A stretch of 64,000 nt of DNA. It comes from an uncultured Gammaproteobacteria bacterium (GTDB taxonomy: Bacteria > Pseudomonadota > Gammaproteobacteria > Steroidobacterales > Foliamicaceae). Below are positions 8,542 through 16,605 of the stretch, piece by piece. The position numbers and the translations under genes are program-made. Positions within the stretch are counted from its first letter, which is position 1. Each line of letters begins with the position of its first letter. The stretch is from assembly GCA_951828235.1 (NCBI GenBank), contig OX639965.1:2394129-2458128 (forward strand), in the 5' to 3' direction. The notes under the pieces were generated by a model, which made no database searches, was not told where the DNA came from, and was given only the letters and a program-made list of their open reading frames with translations.

Positions 8542-8904
8542 ATGACTGAATCGAGGAATCCATTGCATAAGTGGCTTGGCTACTTGCTGCTGGTCGCGGC
8601 AGGCCTGTTGACTGCAGCCAATCTGTACTTTGCAGCGAGACCGGTGGCGGCAACGCCGCTTTTCAACTACGTTGACGTAGTTGTGCTGGTCGGGTTTGTA
8701 GCGACTATCACCGAGATCATTCGCTCTAAAGGCGGGGCGGTTCCACTTTGCACCTTCGCCATAGCGGCGCATCTTTACGCCTATAACTTCATCGCCAAGG
8801 TATCGGAAAGTGGGCTCGAGAACGCCACGATCTGGTTGCTGATTGACCCGGTCGTCGCCGCCCTGTTCCTCTACAAGGGGCTGCAGTACCTCAGAAAGTC
8901 CTGA
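8542..8904 (+). CDS. Small membrane protein, copy 1
   Basis: A 120-residue protein beginning MTESRNPLHKWLGY. Three or four hydrophobic segments are visible (LLLVAAGLLTAANLYFA, VDVVVLVGFVATITEII, LCTFAIAAHLYAY and IWLLIDPVVAALFLY), so it is an inner-membrane protein. I do not recognise the family. It is nearly identical to the protein at 18194-18556 (about ten substitutions), and the similarity continues about 40 bases past the stop codon, so one is a recent duplicate. A GGAG lies before the start. The next feature downstream is the IS5 element. Confidence 0.7.
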   Translation: MTESRNPLHKWLGYLLLVAAGLLTAANLYFAARPVAATPLFNYVDVVVLVGFVATITEIIRSKGGAVPLCTFAIAAHLYAYNFIAKVSESGLENATIWLLIDPVVAALFLYKGLQYLRKS

Positions 8905-9020
8905 TTGCCGCACGATCCAGAACGGCTCGGATTGCGGAGTAACTGTCAGTAAAGGACGCTCCCCCAATTTGAACGGGAGAGCAGAATCGTTCTGGAAATA
9001 TGTCGCCCCCGCACCACTAA

Positions 9021-10182
9021 GGAAGGTCTGAACAAGGCCCCAAACTGCGCTTGGGGAGGCGTGTTGCCGGTTTTTTGACGGCTCCGGCATCGTTTCGGCA
9101 CCCGAAAACGGCCCGATACGCGGGGTTCTTGCCGCCTCGCGCGGTGTGCAGGCGCACGTATCCCATGTCAGGCGGCCGCATACCGGCCGGCAATCAGCAG
9201 ATTGGTAAACCCCAGCAGCAGCGCGATCCTCTGCGTGTTCTTCGCCAAGCCCCGATAGCGCACCTTGCCGTAGCCGAAGTGACGCTTCACATACAAGAAA
9301 GGATGCTCCACCTTGGCACGCACCGACCCCTTGCGATGCTCCGCCTCCTCCTCGGCGCTGTCCTTGTCCAGCCGCCGCCGCCGGCCGCGCTTCATCGCCA
9401 CCCGCCAGTCCACATCCTGATCCCGGTTCTCTTCGCGCTTGCCCACGCCCTGATAACCCGAATCACCCCATACCCGCTCCTCGCCGCCGTGCAGCAACGC
9501 GTGCGCCGTGGCCACATCCGACACGTTCGCCGGCGTCGTCTCCAAACGGTGCGCCAGACCCGACTCCGCATCCACACCAATGTGCGCCTTCATTCCGAAA
9601 TACCATTGATTGCCCTTCTTCGTCTGATGCATCTCCGGGTCCCGTTCGCCTGACTTGTTCTTGGTCGAACTCGGCGCGTCAATAATGCTCGCGTCCACAA
9701 TCGTCCCACGCTTGAGCCGGTGACCCTGCGCCTGAAGATGCGCGTTGATCTCCTCAAACAGAACCCCGCCCAGTCCGTGCTTCTCCAGCAAATGACGGAA
9801 GTTCAATATCGTCGTCTCGTCCGGCAATGGACCCGTCAGACGCAATCCCGCAAATCGACGCACCGACTCCACCTCATACAGCAAGTCCTCCATCCCCGGA
9901 TCGCTCACGTTGTAAAACAACTGCACGCAATGCACCCGAAGCATCGAACTCAATGAATACGGACGACGGCCCCGGCCCGCCTTCGGATAAAACGGCTCAA
10001 TCCGCGCTTCCAGACGCGACCAGGGAATCAAACCGTCCATCCGCTCAAGAAACTTCTCCCGGCGCGTGCGACGCTTCTTCAGATCGTGCTCCAACTCCGA
10101 AAAACTCGCTTGATGCATCCCTCATCCCTCAACAAACACTACAATCCTATTGTCGCAGATTGCAGACTTGTTCAGAGCTTCC
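9021..10182 (-). mobile_element. IS5-family element
   Basis: A 1,162-base element with imperfect terminal inverted repeats: GGAAGGTCTGAACAAG at the left tip and GGAAGCTCTGAACAAG at the right tip (reverse complement). It is flanked by the 4-base direct repeat CTAA at 9017-9020 and 10183-10186, which fits the YTAR target of IS5. One complete transposase gene is inside, so the element may still be mobile. Confidence 0.92.
9168..10118 (-). CDS. IS5-family transposase
   Basis: A 316-residue DDE transposase. It has the IS5-type N-terminal domain (FYPKAGRGRRPYSL, MLRVHCVQLFYNVSD) and catalytic acids in TIVDASIIDAP, WGDSGYQG and RAKVEHPFLYVKRHFG. The length and motifs are normal for IS5-group enzymes and nothing is broken. 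It occupies nearly the whole element between the inverted repeats. Several long open frames on the opposite strand are antisense shadows. Confidence 0.95.
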   Translation of the reverse strand: MHQASFSELEHDLKKRRTRREKFLERMDGLIPWSRLEARIEPFYPKAGRGRRPYSLSSMLRVHCVQLFYNVSDPGMEDLLYEVESVRRFAGLRLTGPLPDETTILNFRHLLEKHGLGGVLFEEINAHLQAQGHRLKRGTIVDASIIDAPSSTKNKSGERDPEMHQTKKGNQWYFGMKAHIGVDAESGLAHRLETTPANVSDVATAHALLHGGEERVWGDSGYQGVGKREENRDQDVDWRVAMKRGRRRRLDKDSAEEEAEHRKGSVRAKVEHPFLYVKRHFGYGKVRYRGLAKNTQRIALLLGFTNLLIAGRYAAA

Positions 10183-10332
10183 CTAACTCATGATCGACCT
10201 CATTGGCAGTAAATCCGGCACCCATTTGTGTTGACCAGGGCACGGGGGGCATGAGAATTCTTTCAATGAACGGACTCTCCTAATGGGTGCTCAACCGTGT
10301 TGCGCACAGATAATTGAACTCCGGGAATGTAA

Positions 10333-10345
10333 CTACAATTTGTAG
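10333..10345 (+). promoter_or_regulatory. Candidate BrnTA operator
   Basis: CTACAATTTGTAG is a perfect 6+1+6 palindrome 14 bases before the brnT start. BrnA antitoxins repress their own promoter by binding such sites in other bacteria. Assignment here is by position and symmetry. Confidence 0.5.
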
Positions 10346-10358
10346 GGCATAATGGAAC

Positions 10359-10634
10359 GTGGATTTTGAGTGGGACCAGACAAAAGATCAAACCAACATT
10401 TGCAAGCATGGGGTGAGTTTCGACACTGCCAGACGGATATTCGAAGGCCCTGTACTAAGTTGGCTTGACGTCCGTTACGACTATGGCGAGGAGCGCTATA
10501 TCAGCGTGGGTTCCGTTGGGGTGGGAGCAGTGCTGGTAGTCGCCCATACTGAACGTAACGGCAGCATCCGCTTGATCTCCGCGCGTCCCGCATCCCGCAA
10601 AGAAAGGCAGGCGTATCATGAGAAAACACGATAA
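10359..10634 (+). CDS. brnT: BrnT family toxin
   Basis: A 91-residue ribonuclease toxin of a type II module. It begins at GTG (VDFEWDQTKDQTNICKHGVSF, the conserved BrnT opening FEWD..K...N..KHGVSF) and ends with RLISARPASRKERQAYH, the usual family tail. The 3' end overlaps brnA by 17 bases. A palindromic operator lies just upstream. It has typical BrnT length and appears intact. Confidence 0.92.
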   Translation: MDFEWDQTKDQTNICKHGVSFDTARRIFEGPVLSWLDVRYDYGEERYISVGSVGVGAVLVVAHTERNGSIRLISARPASRKERQAYHEKTR

Positions 10635-10872
10635 ACCCCTGACGCCCAGGCAGATCGCGGCCGTCAAGGATCAGGATATTGACTTCAGCGACATACCCAA
10701 GCTGGATGACGAGTTTTGGCGGAATGCCGAACTGGTTGAGCCGGACCGGACGGAGCAGGTCACTCTGCGTGTCAAGCGTTCCGTGCTGGCTTACTTCAGG
10801 GCGCCCGGAAAAGGTTATCAATCCCGGATGAACCGCGTGCTCGAAAGCTATGTGCGCGCGCAGGGCAAATAG
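10618..10872 (+). CDS. brnA: BrnA family antitoxin
   Basis: An 84-residue antitoxin with the C-terminal ribbon-helix-helix motif expected for BrnA (VTLRVKRSVLAYFRAPGKGYQSRMNRVLESYV). The acidic N-terminal half (DFSDIPKLDDEFWRNAELVEP) is the probable toxin-binding region. It overlaps brnT, indicating co-translation. It probably represses its own operon through the palindrome at 10333. Confidence 0.92.
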   Translation: MRKHDKPLTPRQIAAVKDQDIDFSDIPKLDDEFWRNAELVEPDRTEQVTLRVKRSVLAYFRAPGKGYQSRMNRVLESYVRAQGK

Positions 10873-10914
10873 GTGGCCCAACGCAGTGTCTGCAGAAGCC
10901 ATTAGAGTAGGTTC

Positions 10915-11781
10915 ATGATTGCCACGCGAAGCCTGAAAGTTGTCACGTGCGCGTTTGTTCTTTCTTGCTCAGCGGTTCTGGCACAAGAGAACCTGCGTGT
11001 GCCCGCTGTGCTGGAGCCAGGCGCGGCGTTTTCCGATGAGCTTAGGGATGGTGGTCGGGGCCCCGAGATGGTAATTGTCCCTGCGGGGAGCTTCGAAATG
11101 GGGTGCGTATCGGGAATAAATTGCTTTGATGACCAGAAGCCTGTACATCAGGTAACGATTTCACAGCCGCTCGCGATATCCAGGTTTGAAATCACCTTCG
11201 AAGAATATGAACGCTATGCGGATCCAAGCCACATAGACGACGAAGGCTGGGGACGTGGCCGGCGTCCAGCCGTCAATGTTTCATGGAATGACGCTAAACA
11301 ATATATGGGATGGCTGTCTTCGCAAACGGGGCAGACTTACCGCCTGCTAACGGAGGCCGAGTGGGAATACGCGGCCCGGGCGGGCTCACAGACCAGGTAC
11401 CACTTTGGCGACAGCGAGGCGCAATTGTGCGACTTTGCAAATTCCTGGGACATTGAAGCCGGTAATCCCAATGCACCTTGTTCAGACGGCGTGGGATTGC
11501 AGACAGCAGAGGTCGGGACCTTTGCTCCAAACGCTTTCGGCTTGCACGACATGCACGGCAATGTCTACGAGTGGGTGGAAGACTGTTGGAACGCGAGTTA
11601 TTCGGCCGCTCCTTCGGATGGCAGCGCCTGGGTCAATGGCGATTGTTTAAAGCGCGTATTGCGCAGCAGTGCGTGGCTCGACTATCCCAGGGACTCGCGA
11701 ACCGCGATTCGTGTGCGGTTTGTACCGGACCTTCGTAACGGTGTCGGCGGTTTCCGGGTTGCCCGGACACTAGCGCCGTGA
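10915..11781 (+). CDS. Exported SUMF1-fold protein lacking FGE cysteines
   Basis: A 288-residue protein with a Sec-type leader (TCAFVLSCSAVLAQ) and a formylglycine-generating-enzyme/SUMF1 fold: MVIVPAGSFEMG, RFEITFEEYERYAD, PAVNVSWNDAKQYMGWLS, RLLTEAEWEYAARAG, GLHDMHGNVYEWVEDCW and a final GGFRVAR. The catalytic segment is altered: the usual GGS(W/Y) followed by a cysteine pair reads RSSAWLDYPRDSRTAIR, without either active-site cysteine. It is therefore unlikely to convert sulfatase cysteines, despite the sulfatase at 16606. Its stop overlaps the next gene, so it leads a three-gene exported operon. Confidence 0.85.
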   Translation: MIATRSLKVVTCAFVLSCSAVLAQENLRVPAVLEPGAAFSDELRDGGRGPEMVIVPAGSFEMGCVSGINCFDDQKPVHQVTISQPLAISRFEITFEEYERYADPSHIDDEGWGRGRRPAVNVSWNDAKQYMGWLSSQTGQTYRLLTEAEWEYAARAGSQTRYHFGDSEAQLCDFANSWDIEAGNPNAPCSDGVGLQTAEVGTFAPNAFGLHDMHGNVYEWVEDCWNASYSAAPSDGSAWVNGDCLKRVLRSSAWLDYPRDSRTAIRVRFVPDLRNGVGGFRVARTLAP

Positions 11782-13472
11782 ATGCGCTTCGTATACGGCC
11801 GTCGAATCACGGCAATCTGAACCTATTTTGCGTCGCAATCCTGCTGACGCTGCTGCCTGCAAGATTGCTTTCTGCAACTCCCGGCGCAGAAAGATGGTCT
11901 GCTGAACTTCAAGACGCGGAACCATTTGAGTCGCCTGCAGGGCACGGCGTACTGGCCAAATTGGCGACACTGGCGCTTATTGCGCCAACCGCGTTTGCTC
12001 AGGCGCCTGTTGCCGAAGATACGGACTTACATGTGCGCATCATTGATGTCGGCCACGGTAACGCTGTTGTCGCGAGAATGCCGGGCGCGGGTGAATCGGG
12101 CGAGTGGGATCATCATTACCTGGTCTATGACACGGGGCGATGGGAGGACTGGGAGCGGCACGCGACACTGGACGCCATTGAGCAGGTGATTCCGCACTCG
12201 GAGGAAATCGACTTCATGGTCCTTAGTCACGCGGATCGGGACCATATCGGCGGCGCTTCCGAGATACTCGGCGCGTACCAGGTCGGCAAGATCATTCGAC
12301 CCGGGAAGAAGGCAACAGCATTCCAGGACGACCTGGTGATTTGGGAGGCAGCGGATCAGGCGATCAGGGCAGAGGGTGCGGAAGTGCTGGACCTCAGCGA
12401 GCAGGATGTTCCGGCCGGAACACGGTTTCAATTCGGAGAGACAACGCTGACCCTTGTGTCCGGTTTTTCTGTGCCACCGGAAGAATGGGGAGAGCTCCAA
12501 CCAGCCCATTCACGCAACTCGCCGAGCATCGTGATTCGCCTGGATTTCGCCGGCAGGTCCGTGCTGCTCACCGGCGATGCCATCGGCTGTGAGCACTATG
12601 AGATTGACGAATGTGATCAGACGATAGCAAGCGAGAAATACATGCTCGATAACGCAGGTTCCGTAAGCATCAAGTCCGATGTCATCGTTGCTCCGCATCA
12701 CGGTTCGATCAGCTCCAGTTCCCCCGAGTTCATTGCGAGCGTTGCTCCGGAATGGGTCATTTTCCCGTCGGGACACCGGTACGAACTTCCCAGAACGGCT
12801 GCCGTTGAGCGCTACATCAGGGCCGGGGTGCTTCCTTCGCGCATTCTTGGCACAGACCGGGGTGACCACGAAGGCCCGAAAGAATGGCCCCAGGGAAGGA
12901 TCGAAGGGTGTGCGGATGTGCCCTTCGACGACCACATCGACATCGTGATTACTACCGAAGGCGATTTGGCCGTCGGCTATAGCCAGCCCAATCCTCCACC
13001 CGAACTGAGTTGCAATCGTATGCAAGACATTCTGAATTTCCATCAGGCAACGGGCAACATTGCGACCGGCGGACAGCCGACGGTCGAACAGCTAACCGAA
13101 ATCGCGGACGCCGGTTACAGCCTAGTGCTGAACTTGGCCATGCATGACTCGGACAACGCCATACCCGAAGAGGGCAACGTCATTGCATCTCTGGGCATGT
13201 CGTATGTTCATATTCCCGTTCCGTTTGAAGCGCCAACCTCTCGGCATTTGCAGAGATTCTTCAGGGTCATGGAGTCCTTTGATGGCGAAAAGGTCTTTGT
13301 GCATTGTGCCGTCAATGCCCGGGTATCGGCCTTCATGCATCGATACCTGATGCTGAAGAAGGGTGCTACAGCCGGGCAAGCCACTTCACCATTACTTGAG
13401 AGATGGCTGCCTCATATGGAGGAGGTCTGGAAAGCGGTCCTGGAATTGGAGCTGGACGAAATCGAGGAATGA
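11778..13472 (+). CDS. Exported MBL-fold hydrolase fused to PTP-like phosphatase
   Basis: A 564-residue fusion. Residues 1-55 resemble the leader region of the TraB-like protein encoded next (shared TPGAERW and ELQ.(A/T)EP). Residues 59-76 look like a second, now internal, signal peptide (LAKLATLALIAPTAFAQ). Residues 84-380 form a ComEC-like metallo-beta-lactamase fold with the metal motif SHADRDHIGG (His151, Asp153, Asp155, His156) and a later VAPHHGS. Residues 415-564 form a phosphatase domain of the DUF442/Blh type with the CX4R loop HCAVNAR (Cys510). A close relative of that last domain stands alone at 61475. The GTG start overlaps the previous stop. The fusion is probably young. Confidence 0.85.
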   Translation: MNALRIRPSNHGNLNLFCVAILLTLLPARLLSATPGAERWSAELQDAEPFESPAGHGVLAKLATLALIAPTAFAQAPVAEDTDLHVRIIDVGHGNAVVARMPGAGESGEWDHHYLVYDTGRWEDWERHATLDAIEQVIPHSEEIDFMVLSHADRDHIGGASEILGAYQVGKIIRPGKKATAFQDDLVIWEAADQAIRAEGAEVLDLSEQDVPAGTRFQFGETTLTLVSGFSVPPEEWGELQPAHSRNSPSIVIRLDFAGRSVLLTGDAIGCEHYEIDECDQTIASEKYMLDNAGSVSIKSDVIVAPHHGSISSSSPEFIASVAPEWVIFPSGHRYELPRTAAVERYIRAGVLPSRILGTDRGDHEGPKEWPQGRIEGCADVPFDDHIDIVITTEGDLAVGYSQPNPPPELSCNRMQDILNFHQATGNIATGGQPTVEQLTEIADAGYSLVLNLAMHDSDNAIPEEGNVIASLGMSYVHIPVPFEAPTSRHLQRFFRVMESFDGEKVFVHCAVNARVSAFMHRYLMLKKGATAGQATSPLLERWLPHMEEVWKAVLELELDEIEE

Positions 13473-14431
13473 CTATGAAATGCTCCAGGGGTGCGTTACG
13501 GCAAACGCCGGAGCTTCAATTGGAGAACGCCAAACTGAACTTTGTGGCCCTCCTGTTTCTGTTGGTGCTCTTGCCCGCGTACTCGCATGCTTCAACGCCG
13601 GGCGCAGAAAGATGGTCCATGGAACTTCAAGAAACGGAACCTTACGATTCGCCATTCGTCACGTTCTTCCACTACGGCGAGAAAAAACTGTGCTTCATGG
13701 CGTCAAAGCATGATCCACTGCGTGATTCGCCAAATACTCGAACCCTGCAGAACGTACTCAAGGAGTGTGAACCAGACCTCCTGATCCTCGAAGGACTTCC
13801 GGCTTTCATCAGCGAGAGCGATCGTGAGGAGTTTGTGCGTGAAGCGGAGAAATGTGAAGAGAACCCAACTGGCTGGCAGTGTGGCGAGTTGTACTGGGCC
13901 ATTGCTGAAGTCAAAGATCAGCAGGTGGCCATACTCGGTGCCGAGCCAGGGCCTGAGGGTGAAATGAAGTTCATAGCCGAGCAAAGTAACGGAAAGTTTG
14001 GGCTCGAAGACTTTATTGGATACGACATTTCCAGGGCGATAATTCTGGCCAAGCGCAGGGAGGACTTTGGACTCGCGGATATTCCCGGCATTGTCGCGGA
14101 AGATTTAGAGTATCTGCGATTATTCCTGTCGGGTTTTGAGCAGTACGATGAAGCCAGCTACAGGAAGTGGCTCGAAGAAGACGTGGGCCTCAGTTACTCG
14201 GAACTGGACAACGAGTCATATGCCCCGGGCAACGAAGAAGGCAGCGACCTTCTTCAACAGATGTCGTATCACTCCATGTTGACCCGCGATCACTTCATGC
14301 TTGAACGAATACGGGAACTGCTGACGGACGCGGACAGCATCTTCGTGATGTATGGAGCCTCGCACCTGGCAACGGTGCGCAAGGCTTTGACATACGGAAG
14401 TACCCGCGTTGTGAACAAGAAGTACGAATGA
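13469..14431 (+). CDS. Exported TraB/Tiki-like protein
   Basis: A 320-residue protein starting at the ATG that overlaps the preceding stop (ATGA). A hydrophobic leader (LNFVALLFLLVLLPAYSHAS) is followed by the mature start TPGAERW. The body contains CEPDLLILEGLPAF and, near the end, SIFVMYGASHLATVRKAL, resembling the TraB/GumN/Tiki superfamily (predicted metal-dependent peptidase fold), but the first conserved GxxH motif is weak (CFMASKHDP). The last 78 codons are duplicated as a fragment at 18601. It is the third gene of the operon beginning at 10915. Function is unknown. Confidence 0.65.
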   Translation: MTMKCSRGALRQTPELQLENAKLNFVALLFLLVLLPAYSHASTPGAERWSMELQETEPYDSPFVTFFHYGEKKLCFMASKHDPLRDSPNTRTLQNVLKECEPDLLILEGLPAFISESDREEFVREAEKCEENPTGWQCGELYWAIAEVKDQQVAILGAEPGPEGEMKFIAEQSNGKFGLEDFIGYDISRAIILAKRREDFGLADIPGIVAEDLEYLRLFLSGFEQYDEASYRKWLEEDVGLSYSELDNESYAPGNEEGSDLLQQMSYHSMLTRDHFMLERIRELLTDADSIFVMYGASHLATVRKALTYGSTRVVNKKYE

Positions 14432-14447
14432 AGACGTCGGCTACTTC

Positions 14448-14927
14448 TTAGTTGAGCCGTCGCCAAAACTGCTCCAGCGAGTTCCTTGTTTTCTGCGTAA
14501 GGTTCAGCGCATCAGCCTCCTTGGGTCCGGCCCAGCAGTAAGCGCAGTGCTCGGACAATACGATCTTTCCTTCGCTATCCAATACATCGACCGCGAAGTT
14601 AAATTGGCGCGCCCTTTTGCCGCTTCCGGTCAGGTAGTCGAACTGGCTATCGAGACGGTGGACCTGGGACACCGTTAGCCCCGTTTCCTCTTTCACTTCC
14701 CGGCGTAACGCCGCGAGGAGGCTTTCTCCTTTATCGACGTGGCCGCTGGGCAGTTCGTCGATGCCGCCGAGGTAATCGTCCTGCTTGCGTCGTAGCACGA
14801 GAACACTGTCGCCCTTTGAAATGATCGCGCCCACGACGATCGTTTCAACTCTGTCGCGACGAGCGCACTCGAGTGCGGCCTCAAGGTCTGCCGCTTGAAG
14901 TGGAGTCACGTAAGACCTATTCTCCAC
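14448..14927 (-). CDS. NUDIX hydrolase
   Basis: A 159-residue pyrophosphohydrolase. The Nudix box follows G-x5-E-x7-REVKEET-G, in SGHVDKGESLLAALRREVKE. The N-terminal part (VETIVVGAIISKGDSVLVLRR) is typical of the fold. A GTG at 14927 is taken as the start. It is convergent with the TraB-like gene, 16 bases apart. Its C-terminal third is copied at 18861-19053. The substrate cannot be assigned. Confidence 0.88.
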   Translation of the reverse strand: MENRSYVTPLQAADLEAALECARRDRVETIVVGAIISKGDSVLVLRRKQDDYLGGIDELPSGHVDKGESLLAALRREVKEETGLTVSQVHRLDSQFDYLTGSGKRARQFNFAVDVLDSEGKIVLSEHCAYCWAGPKEADALNLTQKTRNSLEQFWRRLN

Positions 14928-14999
14928 CGCAACGAGGGCCGCAATGGTTTCTTGTTGGATGACGACTCTTGGCGGAATGCCGACGGTGGATAGTAGCGC

Positions 15000-15028
15000 T
15001 TGACACTATTAGTGAGAGGCACTATGGT
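15000..15028 (+). promoter_or_regulatory. HigBA promoter with palindromic operator
   Basis: TTGACA (15000-15005) and TATGGT (15023-15028) are separated by 17 bases, a good sigma-70 spacing. Between them CACTATTAGTG (15004-15014) is a 5+1+5 palindrome, and part of it recurs as CACTA at 15020. HigA-type antitoxins repress by binding such sites. Confidence 0.6.
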
Positions 15029-15034
15029 CAGCGG

Positions 15035-15316
15035 GTGATACGGAGTTTCAGGGATGGCGACACCGAATCGGTAGCAAACCGCGAACGATGCAAGAGATTT
15101 CCGATGCATATACAACGTCGGGCTCAGAGAAAGCTGATGATTTTGCACAATGCCAAGCAACTCGACGATTTGCGAGCGCCTCCAGGGAATCGTCTTGAGG
15201 CGCTTTCGGGCGATAGAAAAGGCCAGCATAGCATCCGCATAAATGACCGCTGGCGCATTTGCTTTTTCTGGAAGCAGGGAAATGCCCATCAGGTCGAGAT
15301 CGTGGATTATCACTGA
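15035..15316 (+). CDS. higB: HigB-type RelE-fold toxin
   Basis: A 93-residue mRNA interferase of the HigB/plasmid-killer family: VIRSFRDGDTESV at the N-terminus, then RAQRKLMILHNAKQLDDLRAPPGNRLEAL and GQHSIRINDRWRICFFW with the conserved basic residues. The GTG at 15035 lies just after a strong promoter. higA follows 37 bases downstream, so the order is toxin first, usual for HigBA. Confidence 0.9.
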   Translation: MIRSFRDGDTESVANRERCKRFPMHIQRRAQRKLMILHNAKQLDDLRAPPGNRLEALSGDRKGQHSIRINDRWRICFFWKQGNAHQVEIVDYH

Positions 15317-15353
15317 GTCCGCCAAGCTTATGACGCAGGAATAGGAGAACAAG

Positions 15354-15680
15354 ATGACCAAGACAATAGCGCGCGGTGCTGCGAAGCTGCCTCCCATTCA
15401 TCCCGGTGAAATTCTCAAGGAGGAATTTCTTGGTCCCTTGGGCGTGACGCAATATCGTCTGGCGCAGGGAATTGGCGTTGATGCTCGGCGAATCCATGCA
15501 ATCGTTCACGGACAAAGGGCCATTACGGCGGAGACGGCGCTGTTGTTCTCCCGTTTCTTCGGCAACTCCGCGGAGTTCTGGATGGGCCTTCAAAGCCAGT
15601 ACGACCTGGAAAGGGAACAGGATCGGCTGGCTGACAGGCTTGGCCGCGTGCCTGAGCATGGAGTCCGAGCCTCCGCCTGA
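15354..15680 (+). CDS. higA: HigA antitoxin
   Basis: A 108-residue Xre-type DNA-binding antitoxin with the family opening PPIHPGEILKEEFLGPLG and helix-turn-helix VTQYRLAQGIGVDARRIHAIVHGQR, followed by FFGNSAEFWMGLQSQYDLE, a hallmark of HigA. GGAG lies upstream of the ATG. It pairs with higB and probably represses through the palindrome at 15004-15014. Confidence 0.93.
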   Translation: MTKTIARGAAKLPPIHPGEILKEEFLGPLGVTQYRLAQGIGVDARRIHAIVHGQRAITAETALLFSRFFGNSAEFWMGLQSQYDLEREQDRLADRLGRVPEHGVRASA

Positions 15681-15723
15681 TCGATTTTGTTCGAAGGCAG
15701 GATAATCGGGTTCAGGAGGAAGC

Positions 15724-16590
15724 ATGGGAATTGTGACTGACGTCGTTCTGCCGCTGGCGCTTGCCTTCATCATGCTGGCGCTTGGGCTGGGTCTTACCTT
15801 CGATGATTTTGTGCGGGTGGTGCGTCGCCCGCGGGATTTCGCGGTCGGGGCAATGTCGCAGATCATCGTGCTGCCGGCAGTCGCCTTCCTCCTTGCCAGC
15901 ATCTGGCCCATGGCGCCGGAACTCGCCCTGGGGATGATGATCATTGCCGGCGCCCCGGGCGGAGTGACCTCCAACCTCCTGACGTCATTCGCGCGCGGAG
16001 ACGTCGCGCTGTCGATCTCGCTGACTGCGGTGATCAGCCTGCTGAGCGTAATCACGGTGCCGTTTGTGGTCGTCTTCGCCTATGGGCATTTCATCGGCGA
16101 GCAGGCGATGCAGGACATCACGGTCGCCGACACGGCGATCAGCGTTTTCCTGATTGTCACCGTGCCGGTCGCGATCGGCCTGCTTGTCCGTCGTTACGTG
16201 GAGCGTATTGCGCTGCGGATCGAACCGGCGGCCCGCGCCCTGTCCGCCGTGCTGTTCGTGCTGGTGCTCGCGGGCGCCATCTACCAGGAACGCAGTAACC
16301 TCGCCGACTATTATGCCCAAGCCGGATTGGCTACTCTTGCCCTGAACCTGCCGATGATGGCGATTGCCTACCAGTTGGCGCGGTGGTTTGCCACCGGAGC
16401 GAAGCAGCGAACGGCGATCGCGATCGAGTGCGGGCTGCAGAACGGGACGCTGGCCATCACTATCGCAGTGCTTTTGTTCGGCGGCGGGCTTGCGACGGTG
16501 CCGGCGGCAACCTACAGCCTGACCATGTTCGTGACCGCGCTGATTTTTGTCGCGGTGCTGCGGCGCTCCCAGGGAGCCCTTCAGCCCTGA
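15724..16590 (+). CDS. BASS-family sodium symporter, copy 1
   Basis: A 288-residue inner-membrane transporter of the bile acid:sodium symporter family with about nine or ten hydrophobic segments. Recognisable landmarks are LALGLGLTFDDFVRVVRRPR, PGGVTSNLLTSFARGDVALS and IAIECGLQNGTLAI. AGGAGGA lies 5 bases before the ATG. A second copy, about 95% identical in protein, is at 21602; homology begins at the ribosome-binding site of both. The sulfatase follows 15 bases downstream, suggesting uptake or export of a sulfated or anionic organic compound. Confidence 0.9.
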   Translation: MGIVTDVVLPLALAFIMLALGLGLTFDDFVRVVRRPRDFAVGAMSQIIVLPAVAFLLASIWPMAPELALGMMIIAGAPGGVTSNLLTSFARGDVALSISLTAVISLLSVITVPFVVVFAYGHFIGEQAMQDITVADTAISVFLIVTVPVAIGLLVRRYVERIALRIEPAARALSAVLFVLVLAGAIYQERSNLADYYAQAGLATLALNLPMMAIAYQLARWFATGAKQRTAIAIECGLQNGTLAITIAVLLFGGGLATVPAATYSLTMFVTALIFVAVLRRSQGALQP

Positions 16591-16605
16591 GGGTCTGCCC
16601 ATCCA

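Noticed and set aside
10915..11781. SUMF1-fold protein as the activator of the nearby sulfatase
   Set aside because: Both cysteines of the formylglycine-generating active site are missing, so that pairing is not supported.
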